The notes: generated from the letters alone by a model not told the origin. 6,346 bases of DNA from Chloroflexota bacterium (GCA_016202525.1 JACQOM010000136.1:1-6346), one strand, 5' to 3'; shown: positions 1-6,321, counted from the stretch's first letter. Translations and numbers: made by a program.

Positions 1-796
1 GCTCTGGAGCCAGCACCATAAAGGTCACGCCGAACAGGGTATCGGGGCGGGTGGTAAATACCCGGATTTCTTTGGCTTCCACGCCGGGGTGGTCGAGAGC
101 GAAGGAGATATCGGCGCCGGTGCTCTTACCCACCCAATTCCGCTGCATTATCTTTATCCGCTCAGGCCAATCGATGTTCTCATGCTTCATCAGCTCATCG
201 GCATACCGGGTGATACGGAAGAACCACTGCTCACGGTCTTGACGGGTAACCGCCGTCCCGCAACGCTCGCAGAGGCCGTTGACCACCTGTTCGTTAGCCA
301 GCACTGTCTGGCAACTGGGGCACCAGTTAACCGGAGCCTTGTTCTGATAGGCTAGGCCTTTCTGGTACAGCTTCAAAAAGAACCACTGCGTCCACTTATA
401 GTACTCGGGCAGGCAGGTAATTACCTCACGGCTCCAATCGTAAATAGCGCCGATACTCTTCAGTTGACGCCGCATATTCTCGATATTCTTCATCGTCCAG
501 ATAGACGGGTGGATGCCCCGCTTGATAGCGGCGTTCTCGGCGGGCAGGCCAAAGGCGTCAAAGCCGATAGGGTGCATAACATTGTAACCCCGCATCCGCT
601 TGAATCTGGCATGAACATCAGGAGGGACTTCAGCATACCAGTGCCCGATATGCAGGTCGCCAGAGGTGTAAGGGAACATCGTCAGCGCATACCACTTGGG
701 CTTAGTATTGTCCTCGGTAACCTCATATAGCCTGTCCGCAGCCCACTTTTGCTGCCACTTTTTTTCAATATCCTGGGGATTGTATTTGTCTAACAT
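1..796 (-). CDS. leuS: Leucyl-tRNA synthetase, N-terminal 265 residues (partial, runs off left edge)
   Basis: This is a cytoplasmic class I aminoacyl-tRNA synthetase that charges tRNA-Leu with leucine using ATP. Translating the minus strand from the ATG at 796-794 gives an open frame of 265 codons to the window edge with no stop or frameshift. Visible landmarks, in order, are the opening [15 protein letters not shown], the class I signature HIGH at residues 49-52 within [25 protein letters not shown] at about 78-90, and a zinc knuckle with Cys159, Cys162, Cys176 and Cys179. The start of the CP1 editing domain follows, with WVGKSTG at 221-227 and the threonine-rich TTRPDT at 248-253. The KMSKS loop and anticodon-binding domain lie outside the window. 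The start is supported by purine-rich AGGAAAGGA just upstream. The gene diverges from the MFS gene. Identification is near certain from the motif order; the missing part is about two thirds of a normal LeuRS. Confidence 0.97.
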   Translation of the reverse strand, partial: MLDKYNPQDIEKKWQQKWAADRLYEVTEDNTKPKWYALTMFPYTSGDLHIGHWYAEVPPDVHARFKRMRGYNVMHPIGFDAFGLPAENAAIKRGIHPSIWTMKNIENMRRQLKSIGAIYDWSREVITCLPEYYKWTQWFFLKLYQKGLAYQNKAPVNWCPSCQTVLANEQVVNGLCERCGTAVTRQDREQWFFRITRYADELMKHENIDWPERIKIMQRNWVGKSTGADISFALDHPGVEAKEIRVFTTRPDTLFGVTFMVLAPE

Positions 797-854
797 TTCC
801 TTTCCTGTTCCAAAGGTGTCCGTCTTTCCGCTCAGCCGGTTTATACCGAGGATA

Positions 855-883
855 ATTGTAGCAATAAAGGTCAGGCTACGCAA
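855..883 (-). promoter_or_regulatory. Candidate sigma70-type promoter of leuS
   Basis: Read on the minus strand, TTGCGT (883-878) and TACAAT (860-855) are separated by exactly 17 bases, upstream of the leuS ATG at 796. The predicted start point near 848 gives a leader of about 50 bases. No T-box-like specifier, tRNA-acceptor-binding sequence or attenuator hairpin is visible in this leader, so leucine-responsive control by that route is not supported. This is a consensus match by eye only. Confidence 0.45.
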
Positions 884-917
884 CAGCCTTGCTGGGGGCG
901 TCATTTAATTGGTGATT

Positions 918-946
918 TTGCGCTGGATAGCGACTGGTGGTATGAT
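918..946 (+). promoter_or_regulatory. Candidate sigma70-type promoter of the MFS transporter gene
   Basis: TTGCGC (918-923) and TATGAT (941-946) are separated by 17 bases and lie upstream of the MFS ATG at 1024. Transcription would start near 953 and give a leader of about 70 bases. A weak inverted pair, GCGAC at 930-934 and GTCGC at 958-962, flanks the -10 region; it is too short and too far apart to call an operator. The -35 element of this promoter and that of leuS are 34 bases apart, back to back. Confidence 0.42.
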
Positions 947-1023
947 TGAGAATTGTCGTCGCAACTTCTGAGCTAAACGGCTTAACTAAATCTTAAATCG
1001 GAAATGGGGTAACCGGCTCCTTA

Positions 1024-2316
1024 ATGAATTCCAATCAGAAGCGTTCGAGGGTATTTTATGGCTGGTATATTGTGGCTGCCTGCGCACTCATCACACTCTA
1101 TACCGGTGGCATTGTTAACTTCGGATTTACCGCTGTTTTCGAGCCTCTAGCCAATGAATTCGGCTGGAGCTATGCCCAGATTGCTCTCGCCGCCTCGTTA
1201 CGCGGGCTTGAGATGGGCTTGCTGGCTCCTTTCGTCGGACTCTTTGTCGACCGCTGGGGACCGAGAAGGCTGATATTTGCCGGTAGTATTCTCGTCTGCC
1301 TGGGCTTTTTGCTGTTGAGTCGCGTTTCCTCTTTGCTGATGTTCTACGCCTCCTTTCTCTTGATAGCCAGCGGTATGAGTACCTGCGCCGGCACCGTGCT
1401 GACGACGGCGGTAGCTAACTGGTTCCATAAGCGGGCGGGCATCGCTTCAGGCATCGTTGTTAGCGGATTTGGCATGGGTGGACTCTTAGTGCCGGTAGTA
1501 ACCAGATTGATAGATGTATTTCAGTGGCGTATGGCAATGGTTATCGTCGGTCTCGGCATGCTGGTTACCGTCTTGCCATTGTCATTGCTGGTCCGTCACA
1601 AGCCAGAGCATTATGGTTTTCTGCCGGATGGAGAGGTCAGCAGCGCTGTGGAGACGGGTGATGTCCGGGCATCGGCAGCCAGTACCGAAGTCAATATCCC
1701 CGCCAGCCAGGCGCTAAGAAGCAGAGCTTTCTGGCATGTGGCACTAGCATCTTTGTGTCACGCATTCGTGGTGAACGCCATTGTGATGCATATCATGCCC
1801 TATCTAAGCAGTATCGGTATCCCCAGGACTGTCTCCAGTCTGGCTGCTCTGGTACTGCCGCTGCTGAGCATCTCCGGGCGTCTGGGCAGCGGCTGGCTCA
1901 GCGACCGGTTAGGCAGTAAAAAGGTATTCACCGCCAGCTTTATTTTGATGACGGTAGGACTGCTCCTTTTCGGAAATATTAATGCCAGTATGATGTGGCT
2001 ACTGGTTCTTTTTATCGTTACCTTTAGTCTGGGGTGGGGTTGCAGCGTGACGACAAGGTTGTCCTTGCAGAGGGAGTATTTTGGCAGAGGCAGTTTTGGC
2101 GCCATTAATGGCTTTTTGTCGGGCGTAATGATGGTAGGGAACATCAGCGGCGCTCCGCTGGCGGGGTTGGCATTCGATACCTGGGGCAGCTATAGAGGTG
2201 CCTGGCTGGGTTTTGCCGCCCTTACCATTGTCGGTATGGTCCTGGCGGTTACTATGCCCTCTACTAAGAAAACTATTCGAATGCCAGACGGACCGGGAAT
2301 AAAACCCCAAAAGTGA
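1024..2316 (+). CDS. MFS transporter, oxalate/formate antiporter or monocarboxylate-like
   Basis: This is an integral cytoplasmic-membrane secondary transporter of 430 residues, the usual length for a 12-helix major facilitator protein. The N-terminal FYGWYIVAAC start of helix 1 is typical of the oxalate/formate and monocarboxylate carrier branch. Two motif A-type loops support the fold: GLFVDRWGPRR (72-82) between helices 2 and 3, and GWLSDRLGSKK (290-300) between helices 8 and 9. Hydrophobic segments lie near residues 12-35, 50-72, 83-100, 103-127, 138-160, 168-190, 236-261, 268-288, 300-318, 322-343, 358-384 and 391-411. A polar loop of about 45 residues (191-235) joins the two halves. The substrate cannot be read from the sequence; a small organic anion or carboxylate is inferred from family style. 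The ATG at 1024 is the only reasonable start, because an in-frame TAA lies at 994-996 with no start codon between. Its ribosome-binding site is poor (GGGG about 14 bases upstream). The gene stands alone and converges with the binding-protein gene 27 bases downstream. Confidence 0.9.
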   Translation: MNSNQKRSRVFYGWYIVAACALITLYTGGIVNFGFTAVFEPLANEFGWSYAQIALAASLRGLEMGLLAPFVGLFVDRWGPRRLIFAGSILVCLGFLLLSRVSSLLMFYASFLLIASGMSTCAGTVLTTAVANWFHKRAGIASGIVVSGFGMGGLLVPVVTRLIDVFQWRMAMVIVGLGMLVTVLPLSLLVRHKPEHYGFLPDGEVSSAVETGDVRASAASTEVNIPASQALRSRAFWHVALASLCHAFVVNAIVMHIMPYLSSIGIPRTVSSLAALVLPLLSISGRLGSGWLSDRLGSKKVFTASFILMTVGLLLFGNINASMMWLLVLFIVTFSLGWGCSVTTRLSLQREYFGRGSFGAINGFLSGVMMVGNISGAPLAGLAFDTWGSYRGAWLGFAALTIVGMVLAVTMPSTKKTIRMPDGPGIKPQK

Positions 2317-2343
2317 CGGGATGTTACCAAACCGCGCCGCACT

Positions 2344-3357
2344 TTAGCGGATAATGTTCACCGCTTCCGGTTTTATTGCCTTGAGGGCATCTTCGTAGAT
2401 GTAGTCTGAAAAGTTCGGAACCTGCTTTTCGGTCGTCATATTGTTACTCATCATCCAGCGAGCTTCGTCTTCCATGGCAGTAATGAGCGACTGGTCGAGG
2501 GAGAGATTGAATTGGTCCCGCGACCACGCTGACTCCACGAATGCGGCATCCAAGTTTAACCCCTTCTGCATGATGGCTTTTGCTTCAATGGGATTACGGA
2601 TGGCATATTCCTCAGCCTGTGCGAGAGCCTTGAGGAACCTGCCAGTCACCTCAGGATGCTTTTTAACGAATTCTTCTGAGGAAACAATCAATCCATATAT
2701 GTACTGGCTACCCTGTGCCGGCCAGACAATGGCGTTATTACCCAGACGCTTGCCGGCTAAATCAGCATACGGTTGAGCAGTAACAATCGCATCAACAACC
2801 CCCTCTGCAACAGCATTTTCCCATTCTGCCGGTGTTTTAAGGTCAACCACAGTTATATCCTGCATACTCATGCCATTCAATTCAAGGAATCTACCAAGAT
2901 AGAACTCTGCTATCGTTCCGAAGGTGGTCCCAATCCTTTTCCCTTTGAGGTCTGAAGCTTTTTCAATCCCCCGGTCCTTCCGTCCAACCAGATATTGCTG
3001 CTCAATTTTAGCGGCTGCTCCAATTATACGAACTCCTGATTTCTCGAACGCCCTTCTGGCTGTTGGGAATTCCGTAACCCCTGCTACGATATCCGCTTCG
3101 CCTTTCAATACTCCATCCAGTGAGCCTACTCCGGTATCATACTTGCGTAGGGTAACATCGAGACCGTTCTGGCTAAAAATATTCTGGTCTTCGGCAATCA
3201 AGAGAAGCGCTTCTTGCTCAAACGGCGACCAGGCTACAGCTATTGAATCAACCGGCCCAGAATAACCTTGTGGGGAACAAGACAAACCAAGGGCTGATAA
3301 TGGAATACCCAGGAGAACAATAAGCGTAAAGGTAACCCCGCTCAGCCGTTTAGCCAT
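2344..3357 (-). CDS. ABC-type nitrate/sulfonate/taurine (NMT1/SsuA-like) substrate-binding lipoprotein
   Basis: This 337-residue secreted protein is predicted to bind a small solute outside the membrane and deliver it to an ABC importer. A basic start (MAKR), a hydrophobic core at 8-25 and Cys27 form a lipoprotein signal peptide. The lipobox is GLSC, with Gly rather than Leu at -3, so processing at Cys27 is likely but not textbook. The mature part has the NMT1/SsuA layout: VAWSPFEQEALLLIAEDQNIF near 41-61, the first-lobe pattern GVLKGEADIV (82-91), then DLKGKRIGTTFGT (136-148) followed by the L-x-x-x-G helix typical of this fold, and FLKALAQAEEYA (241-252). The ligand is unknown; sulfonates, nitrate, pyrimidine precursors and other compounds are all bound by this superfamily. 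No permease or ATPase gene lies in the window, so it is an orphan here. It has no Shine-Dalgarno sequence, and a promoter ends 6 bases before the ATG, suggesting a leaderless mRNA. Confidence 0.88.
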   Translation of the reverse strand: MAKRLSGVTFTLIVLLGIPLSALGLSCSPQGYSGPVDSIAVAWSPFEQEALLLIAEDQNIFSQNGLDVTLRKYDTGVGSLDGVLKGEADIVAGVTEFPTARRAFEKSGVRIIGAAAKIEQQYLVGRKDRGIEKASDLKGKRIGTTFGTIAEFYLGRFLELNGMSMQDITVVDLKTPAEWENAVAEGVVDAIVTAQPYADLAGKRLGNNAIVWPAQGSQYIYGLIVSSEEFVKKHPEVTGRFLKALAQAEEYAIRNPIEAKAIMQKGLNLDAAFVESAWSRDQFNLSLDQSLITAMEDEARWMMSNNMTTEKQVPNFSDYIYEDALKAIKPEAVNIIR

Positions 3358-3363
3358 GTGACA

Positions 3364-3392
3364 AGTCTAGCACCCGGGTGGAAGTATGTCTA
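3364..3392 (-). promoter_or_regulatory. Candidate promoter of the binding-protein gene, predicting a leaderless transcript
   Basis: On the minus strand, TAGACA (3392-3387, five of six matches to TTGACA) and TAGACT (3369-3364) are separated by 17 bases. The -10 hexamer is preceded by TGC, an extended -10 pattern. Only six bases (3363-3358) separate the -10 hexamer from the ATG at 3357-3355, so the expected start point falls on or next to the A of the start codon. No Shine-Dalgarno sequence lies in those six bases. The same spacing is seen for the gene at 4906. Confidence 0.55.
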
Positions 3393-3420
3393 CTTTACAT
3401 CCAGTTTGAGCATTAGTAAT

Positions 3421-3441
3421 ATCAGTTCGGAGCTAACTGAT
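3421..3441 (-). other. Inverted repeat spanning the end of the DUF1648 gene
   Basis: ATCAGTT (3421-3427) and AACTGAT (3435-3441) form a perfect 7-bp stem with a 7-base loop and overlap the TAG stop of the upstream membrane-protein gene. No uridine tract follows on the minus strand, so it is not a convincing intrinsic terminator. It could be a 3' end stabiliser or a chance palindrome. About three such short hairpins are expected by chance in a window of this size. Confidence 0.3.
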
Positions 3442-4398
3442 GACAGCGCCTATCACGGTGGTAAGCCGCTCCGAATGGTCCGAGCCGATGAGGTACTTCT
3501 TACCGGTCCGGGTCGTTATCTTCACGCCGCGGTCGCCTTTAAGAAAATAGGCTTTCATCTGTCTATTAAACCTGATTCCATATCCCCCAAAGTCTCTTAG
3601 CGGTGAAAAACTGGTCGGTTCTGCTGATGCAATCTCCGATGTTTTAAGTCTGAGCAGGCGTATACCGAGCATACCCATCCTTACCGTGATTGCTTCCTTG
3701 GTGACTAACGTCCGGAACCCACCGTAAATCAGAGTAAGCGCTATTCCGACTAACGCAATGAGTACAGAAAACCAAGGGACTTCAGACCATGCCGTAGCAG
3801 CAACTATGACCATGAGCACTGGCACCGCGATAGCTAAGATTCTCGAATAAACGGGGTTTTGGACTTCCCAGTAGGCCAGTGGTTGTCCCGATTTGACTAT
3901 TCTCCTGACCTCAGCCTGGACCTGGCTGACATCCTCCACAGCAAGGCTTGCTTCATAGCGGCGGTAGGGTCTCATTCTCTCCAGAATAATTGCGATGCCA
4001 GCGGCCAAACTACCTGCCCCGATGGTCAATAACCAGGGAAATCGATAGACGTAATTTGACGAAGCCAGCATATTGACATAAGTGATTTGTACCGTAGCCA
4101 GCGCCGCTATCGTAACATCGTCGAAGAGGGAAACCCAGTTGAAGGTCTTGCGTTGTTCCTGGCGTGCCCACGCTTCATCCAGTATGACGGAAAGAATGAT
4201 GTACAGTATCGATATTCCAGCCTGCCATATCGTGCTCATCCAGGGTGACCCGTACCTGTCCGGCTGCCCGTTCCAGGTGAAGTGTAGGGGGGCCGGGTCT
4301 GGCAGAGGCATCGCCCTCAGCGTAAAAGCGATTCCTGCCGATAAGGCAAGGATGGACGGGATGTGGGTCCACAGCGGATGAATGAACTTCATTTTCAT
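3433..4398 (-). CDS. DUF1648 membrane protein with C-terminal bacterial PH-like domain
   Basis: This 321-residue integral membrane protein has no known reaction. After helix 1 (about 13-29) it has the DUF1648 signature LPDPAPLHF (32-40) followed by NGQPDRYG (43-50), the Pro-Asp, His-Phe, Gly-x-x-Asp pattern of that family. Further helices lie near 57-74, 95-111, 121-139, 187-204 and 208-227, about six in all, with a charged loop at 140-183. The C-terminal 90 residues are soluble and resemble a bacterial PH-like domain: EAITVRMGMLGIRLLRLKTS, then PLRDFGGYGIRF (266-277) and a final strand series ending KYLIGSDHSERL (301-312). The ATG overlaps the stop of the GntR gene in an ATGA, with AGGAGA seven bases upstream, so the two are translationally coupled. 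DUF1648 proteins are commonly paired with small regulators; SdpI of Bacillus, an immunity and signalling membrane protein, contains the domain. A sensor or envelope-stress role here is inference. Confidence 0.82.
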   Translation of the reverse strand: MKMKFIHPLWTHIPSILALSAGIAFTLRAMPLPDPAPLHFTWNGQPDRYGSPWMSTIWQAGISILYIILSVILDEAWARQEQRKTFNWVSLFDDVTIAALATVQITYVNMLASSNYVYRFPWLLTIGAGSLAAGIAIILERMRPYRRYEASLAVEDVSQVQAEVRRIVKSGQPLAYWEVQNPVYSRILAIAVPVLMVIVAATAWSEVPWFSVLIALVGIALTLIYGGFRTLVTKEAITVRMGMLGIRLLRLKTSEIASAEPTSFSPLRDFGGYGIRFNRQMKAYFLKGDRGVKITTRTGKKYLIGSDHSERLTTVIGAVIS

Positions 4399-4787
4399 TT
4401 TGGTTTCTCCTTTAATTTCTCCATCTGTGCATTGACTAATTTGCGGAAATCATCGGGTGACAAACCGAGTAGAAAGGCTTCTGTTATCAGTTCCTGCAAT
4501 CGCTCCCCGAGAGCTGCCGTAACCTCTTCGCTACTCGCCGGCTGGTTGCGTAATTTTGCCACTCTGGCCTGCTGCCCCAGCCTGAAGGCCAGGAGCTTCT
4601 GGTCGCGTAACATAACATAGGCGCGGCGTACCGTGTGCATGTTTATCCTGAGACTAGCCGCAAGCTCTCTCACCGAAGGCAGCTCATCCCCTGACTTCAA
4701 GGTGCCTCTCTGTATCTGTTCCTTTATTTGATTCACAATCTGAACGTATACCGGTCTGGTATCCTGTTCATTAATCGTTAAAAGCAT
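4395..4787 (-). CDS. GntR-family transcriptional regulator, YtrA subfamily
   Basis: This 130-residue cytoplasmic DNA-binding protein has the short form typical of YtrA-type GntR regulators. An N-terminal winged helix-turn-helix spans about 10-78, with PVYVQIVNQIKEQI (12-25), then the helix-turn-helix LPSVRELAASLRINMHTVRR (36-55), and the wing RLGQQARVA (69-77). About 50 helical residues follow, including FLLGLSPDDFRKLV (105-118), which in this subfamily serve for dimerisation rather than binding a large effector. There is no FadR, HutC or aminotransferase domain. The ATG at 4787-4785 has AAGGA seven bases upstream. The gene heads an operon, overlapping the DUF1648 gene by 4 bases (ATGA). A 24-bp inverted repeat over the predicted start point suggests autorepression. 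YtrA-type proteins usually repress an adjacent membrane or ABC-transporter operon; the natural target here is its own operon, possibly also the divergent gene. Confidence 0.93.
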   Translation of the reverse strand: MLLTINEQDTRPVYVQIVNQIKEQIQRGTLKSGDELPSVRELAASLRINMHTVRRAYVMLRDQKLLAFRLGQQARVAKLRNQPASSEEVTAALGERLQELITEAFLLGLSPDDFRKLVNAQMEKLKEKPK

Positions 4788-4797
4788 AGTGCGTTCC

Positions 4798-4821
4798 TTC
4801 TATAAGACTACTGTTATAGAA
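4798..4821 (-). promoter_or_regulatory. Candidate GntR operator, 8-bp arms with 8-base spacer
   Basis: TTCTATAA (4798-4805) and TTATAGAA (4814-4821) form a perfect inverted repeat. It lies just downstream of the -10 element (4829-4824), covers the predicted start point near 4817 and abuts the AAGGA ribosome-binding site of the GntR gene. This is where an autorepressor would block initiation. Less than one such repeat is expected by chance in the window, and its position adds weight. No second full copy is seen nearer to the divergent gene. Confidence 0.6.
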
Positions 4822-4823
4822 TA

Positions 4824-4852
4824 TATATAACATATATCTCGATAGTTGTCAA
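4824..4852 (-). promoter_or_regulatory. Strong sigma70-type promoter of the GntR-DUF1648 operon
   Basis: On the minus strand a perfect TTGACA (4852-4847) is followed after 17 bases by TATATA (4829-4824), preceded by TGT as in extended -10 promoters. It lies 37 bases upstream of the GntR ATG and is the best consensus match in the window. The predicted leader is about 30 bases and contains the inverted repeat and the Shine-Dalgarno sequence. Confidence 0.7.
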
Positions 4853-4870
4853 GTGGTATAGTTATCTGCT

Positions 4871-4899
4871 TTGACCAAATGCCCGTTGTGTCCTACAAT
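4871..4899 (+). promoter_or_regulatory. Candidate promoter of the GIDE-LemA gene, predicting a leaderless transcript
   Basis: TTGACC (4871-4876) and TACAAT (4894-4899) are separated by exactly 17 bases, both five of six to consensus. Six bases (4900-4905) separate the -10 hexamer from the ATG at 4906, so transcription should begin at or beside the start codon. No Shine-Dalgarno sequence is present. Its -35 element lies 18 bases from the -35 of the divergent GntR promoter, so the two promoters may influence each other. Confidence 0.62.
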
Positions 4900-4905
4900 T
4901 GACAT

Positions 4906-6213
4906 ATGCCTTCTGGAATTCTACCCTTGTTATTGGGCAGTTTGGTTGCTCTCGGATGTCTGATTGGAGCTTTTCGGGCTTTGCGCCGCAAGCGTCTTAT
5001 CGATGACGTGCCGACATCGAAAACGCAAGGTGTTTTTATCGGTTTAGTGGAACTGAAGGGGAAGGCGGAAAGTGAAATGCCGCTGACTAGCTATCTGGCA
5101 GGGACTCGTTGCGTTCAATACACGTGGCAGATAGAGGAACACTGGTCGAGGACTGTTCATGAAACCTATACTGACGCTCAAGGTCGTGTCCAGACTCGTA
5201 CCCGGACGGAGAGCGGCTGGACCAGGGTAGCCGGCGGCAGCCAGTCGGTCCCGTTTTATTTGAAGGATGACACCGGCATAATCCGTGTTATCCCGGAAGG
5301 TGCCACTATTAACAACATTACCGTATTTAATGAGACCTGCTCGCCGAAGGATGATTTGTACTTCGAGAAGGGGCCTGCAACCCAGATAGCCGATTCTACC
5401 CACCGGCGGCGTTTCCATGAGACTGCGTTACCTTTGCATACTATGCTCTATGTTATGGGACAGGCTCGTGAACGGCAAGATGTCGTCGCTGCCGAAATAG
5501 CCCATGATAAGAATGCCCCTATGTTCGTGATTTCGGCGCAAACAGAGAAACAGCTTAGCCGGGGTTATGCGCTCTGGTTCTGGGTCTGGTTGATTTTAGG
5601 GTTGGTAGCAGCTATCGGCGGTACGATAGGCTGGAGCTTGACGGAAAAAGCAAACAGCTTGTGGCAACTGGTTGTCCTGGCCGCCGGCGGGTTTATTATG
5701 GCACTGCTGCTCGGCTGGGTTTGGACGATGTACAACAGCCTCATCAATCTCCACCATATGGTAGAGCGGAGCTGGTCGCAGGTGGACGTGCAACTCAAGC
5801 GGCGGTATGACCTGTTTCCCAATTTGGTAGAGACTATCGAAGGTTACCGTGCTTATGAAAGCGAAATACAGAAGTTGCTGGCAGAAATACGCACCCAGAA
5901 GGAGACAACACCCCCCGGCATAAAGGGGCCTGATTTCAAAGGGGTTGCACCGATGTTAAATTTGATAATCGAGCGCTATCCAGAGTTGAAAGCCAGCGAA
6001 TCTTTCTTGAAACTCCAGCAGTCACTGGTAGATGCGGAGCAGCGCATTGCTCTGGCTCGTGGTTACTTTAATGATATTGCTACCTTCTATAACACCCGGC
6101 TGGGTATTATACCCGACCGGTTCGTGGCTGTTCTGGCTGGACTTCATACACAGAATTTAATGGCCGCTGCCGACTTCGAACGGGCTCCCATTCAGGTCCG
6201 ACTGGCGGAGTGA
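4906..6213 (+). CDS. Membrane protein fusing a GIDE-like domain to a LemA domain
   Basis: This is a 435-residue membrane protein. An N-terminal helix (about 3-23) is followed by a soluble region of about 175 residues resembling the GIDE domain known from MUL1/MAPL-type membrane proteins: GVFIGLVELKGKAES (42-56), PLTSYLAGTRCVQYTWQIEE (59-78), GWTRVAGGSQSVPFYLKDDT (104-123), GIIRVIPEGA (124-133), and ETALPLHTMLYVMGQA (172-187). Two close helices follow (about 221-243 and 252-275). The C-terminal part is a LemA domain: WTMYNSLINLHHMVERSWSQ (273-292), VDVQLKRRYDLFPNLVETIE (293-312), YPELKASESFLKLQ (358-371), AEQRIALARGYFNDIATFYN (377-396) and a final helix to about 425. The loop between the first two LemA helices is short. 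LemA proteins are helical membrane-anchored proteins of unclear function. No RING finger or catalytic residue is visible, so the similarity does not imply ubiquitin ligase activity. The start follows a promoter by six bases and lacks a Shine-Dalgarno sequence. The gene is divergent from the GntR operon. Confidence 0.87.
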   Translation: MPSGILPLLLGSLVALGCLIGAFRALRRKRLIDDVPTSKTQGVFIGLVELKGKAESEMPLTSYLAGTRCVQYTWQIEEHWSRTVHETYTDAQGRVQTRTRTESGWTRVAGGSQSVPFYLKDDTGIIRVIPEGATINNITVFNETCSPKDDLYFEKGPATQIADSTHRRRFHETALPLHTMLYVMGQARERQDVVAAEIAHDKNAPMFVISAQTEKQLSRGYALWFWVWLILGLVAAIGGTIGWSLTEKANSLWQLVVLAAGGFIMALLLGWVWTMYNSLINLHHMVERSWSQVDVQLKRRYDLFPNLVETIEGYRAYESEIQKLLAEIRTQKETTPPGIKGPDFKGVAPMLNLIIERYPELKASESFLKLQQSLVDAEQRIALARGYFNDIATFYNTRLGIIPDRFVAVLAGLHTQNLMAAADFERAPIQVRLAE

Positions 6214-6239
6214 GTTCCTCGAATTTAGCTTGAAAATTT

Positions 6240-6267
6240 TGGTGGAGCTGGAGGGATTCGAACCCTC
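6240..6267 (-). repeat. tmRNA/tRNA-Ala type 3' end, copy 1 (T arm, acceptor strand, CCA)
   Basis: On the minus strand this has exact tRNA 3' geometry: T stem GAGGG (6267-6263), loop TTCGAAT (6262-6256), T stem CCCTC (6255-6251), seven-base acceptor strand CAGCTCC (6250-6244), discriminator A and encoded CCA (6242-6240). AGCTCCACCA is the end shared by tRNA-Ala and tmRNA (ssrA). The 57 bases upstream lack a matching 5' acceptor strand (GGAGCTG or GGGGCTG), a D arm and an anticodon arm, so this is a 3' fragment or duplicated end, not a complete tRNA. It lies 26 bases after the stop of the GIDE-LemA gene. Confidence 0.7.
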
Positions 6268-6272
6268 TACCT

Positions 6273-6287
6273 GTCGCCTCAGGCGAC
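6273..6287. other. GC-rich hairpin in the spacer between the two tRNA-like ends
   Basis: GTCGCC and GGCGAC pair perfectly around a three-base loop, followed at 6290-6297 by a run of eight C. A second small stem, CCCG (6306-6309) with CGGG (6313-6316), lies beyond. No uridine run follows, so these are not convincing terminators. They may be remnants of a structured RNA 3' domain or simply GC-rich spacer. Confidence 0.35.
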
Positions 6288-6321
6288 CGCCCCCCCCTGT
6301 TTACTCCCGCCGCGGGCGCAC

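Noticed and set aside
464..730. Plus-strand open frame of 88 codons antisense to leuS
   Set aside because: The minus strand encodes well-conserved LeuRS motifs throughout; the plus-strand frame is a shadow without recognisable features.
797..855. T-box or leucine attenuator upstream of leuS
   Set aside because: The predicted leader is only about 50 bases, with no T-box core, no leader peptide rich in Leu codons and no terminator hairpin with a U run.
2317..2350. Bidirectional terminator between the convergent MFS and binding-protein genes
   Set aside because: Only a 4-bp CCGC/GCGG stem (2337-2340 and 2347-2350) is present, with no U run on either side.
828..3352. Shared motif CCGCTCAGCCG at 828-838 and 3338-3348, and GCTAAACGGCT at 972-982 and inside the binding-protein start codon region
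   Set aside because: About a score of 11-base matches are expected by chance between the two strands of a window this size, one of the places is coding sequence, and spacing to the genes differs.
3358..3600. Plus-strand open frame of 80 codons between the binding-protein and DUF1648 genes
   Set aside because: It mostly overlaps the conserved PH-like C-terminus on the other strand, has no ribosome-binding site and its protein resembles nothing known.
6240..6321. A complete 82-base tRNA gene ending at copy 1
   Set aside because: The 5' bases of this unit (GTGCGCC on the minus strand) cannot pair with the acceptor strand CAGCTCC, and no D arm or anticodon arm is present.
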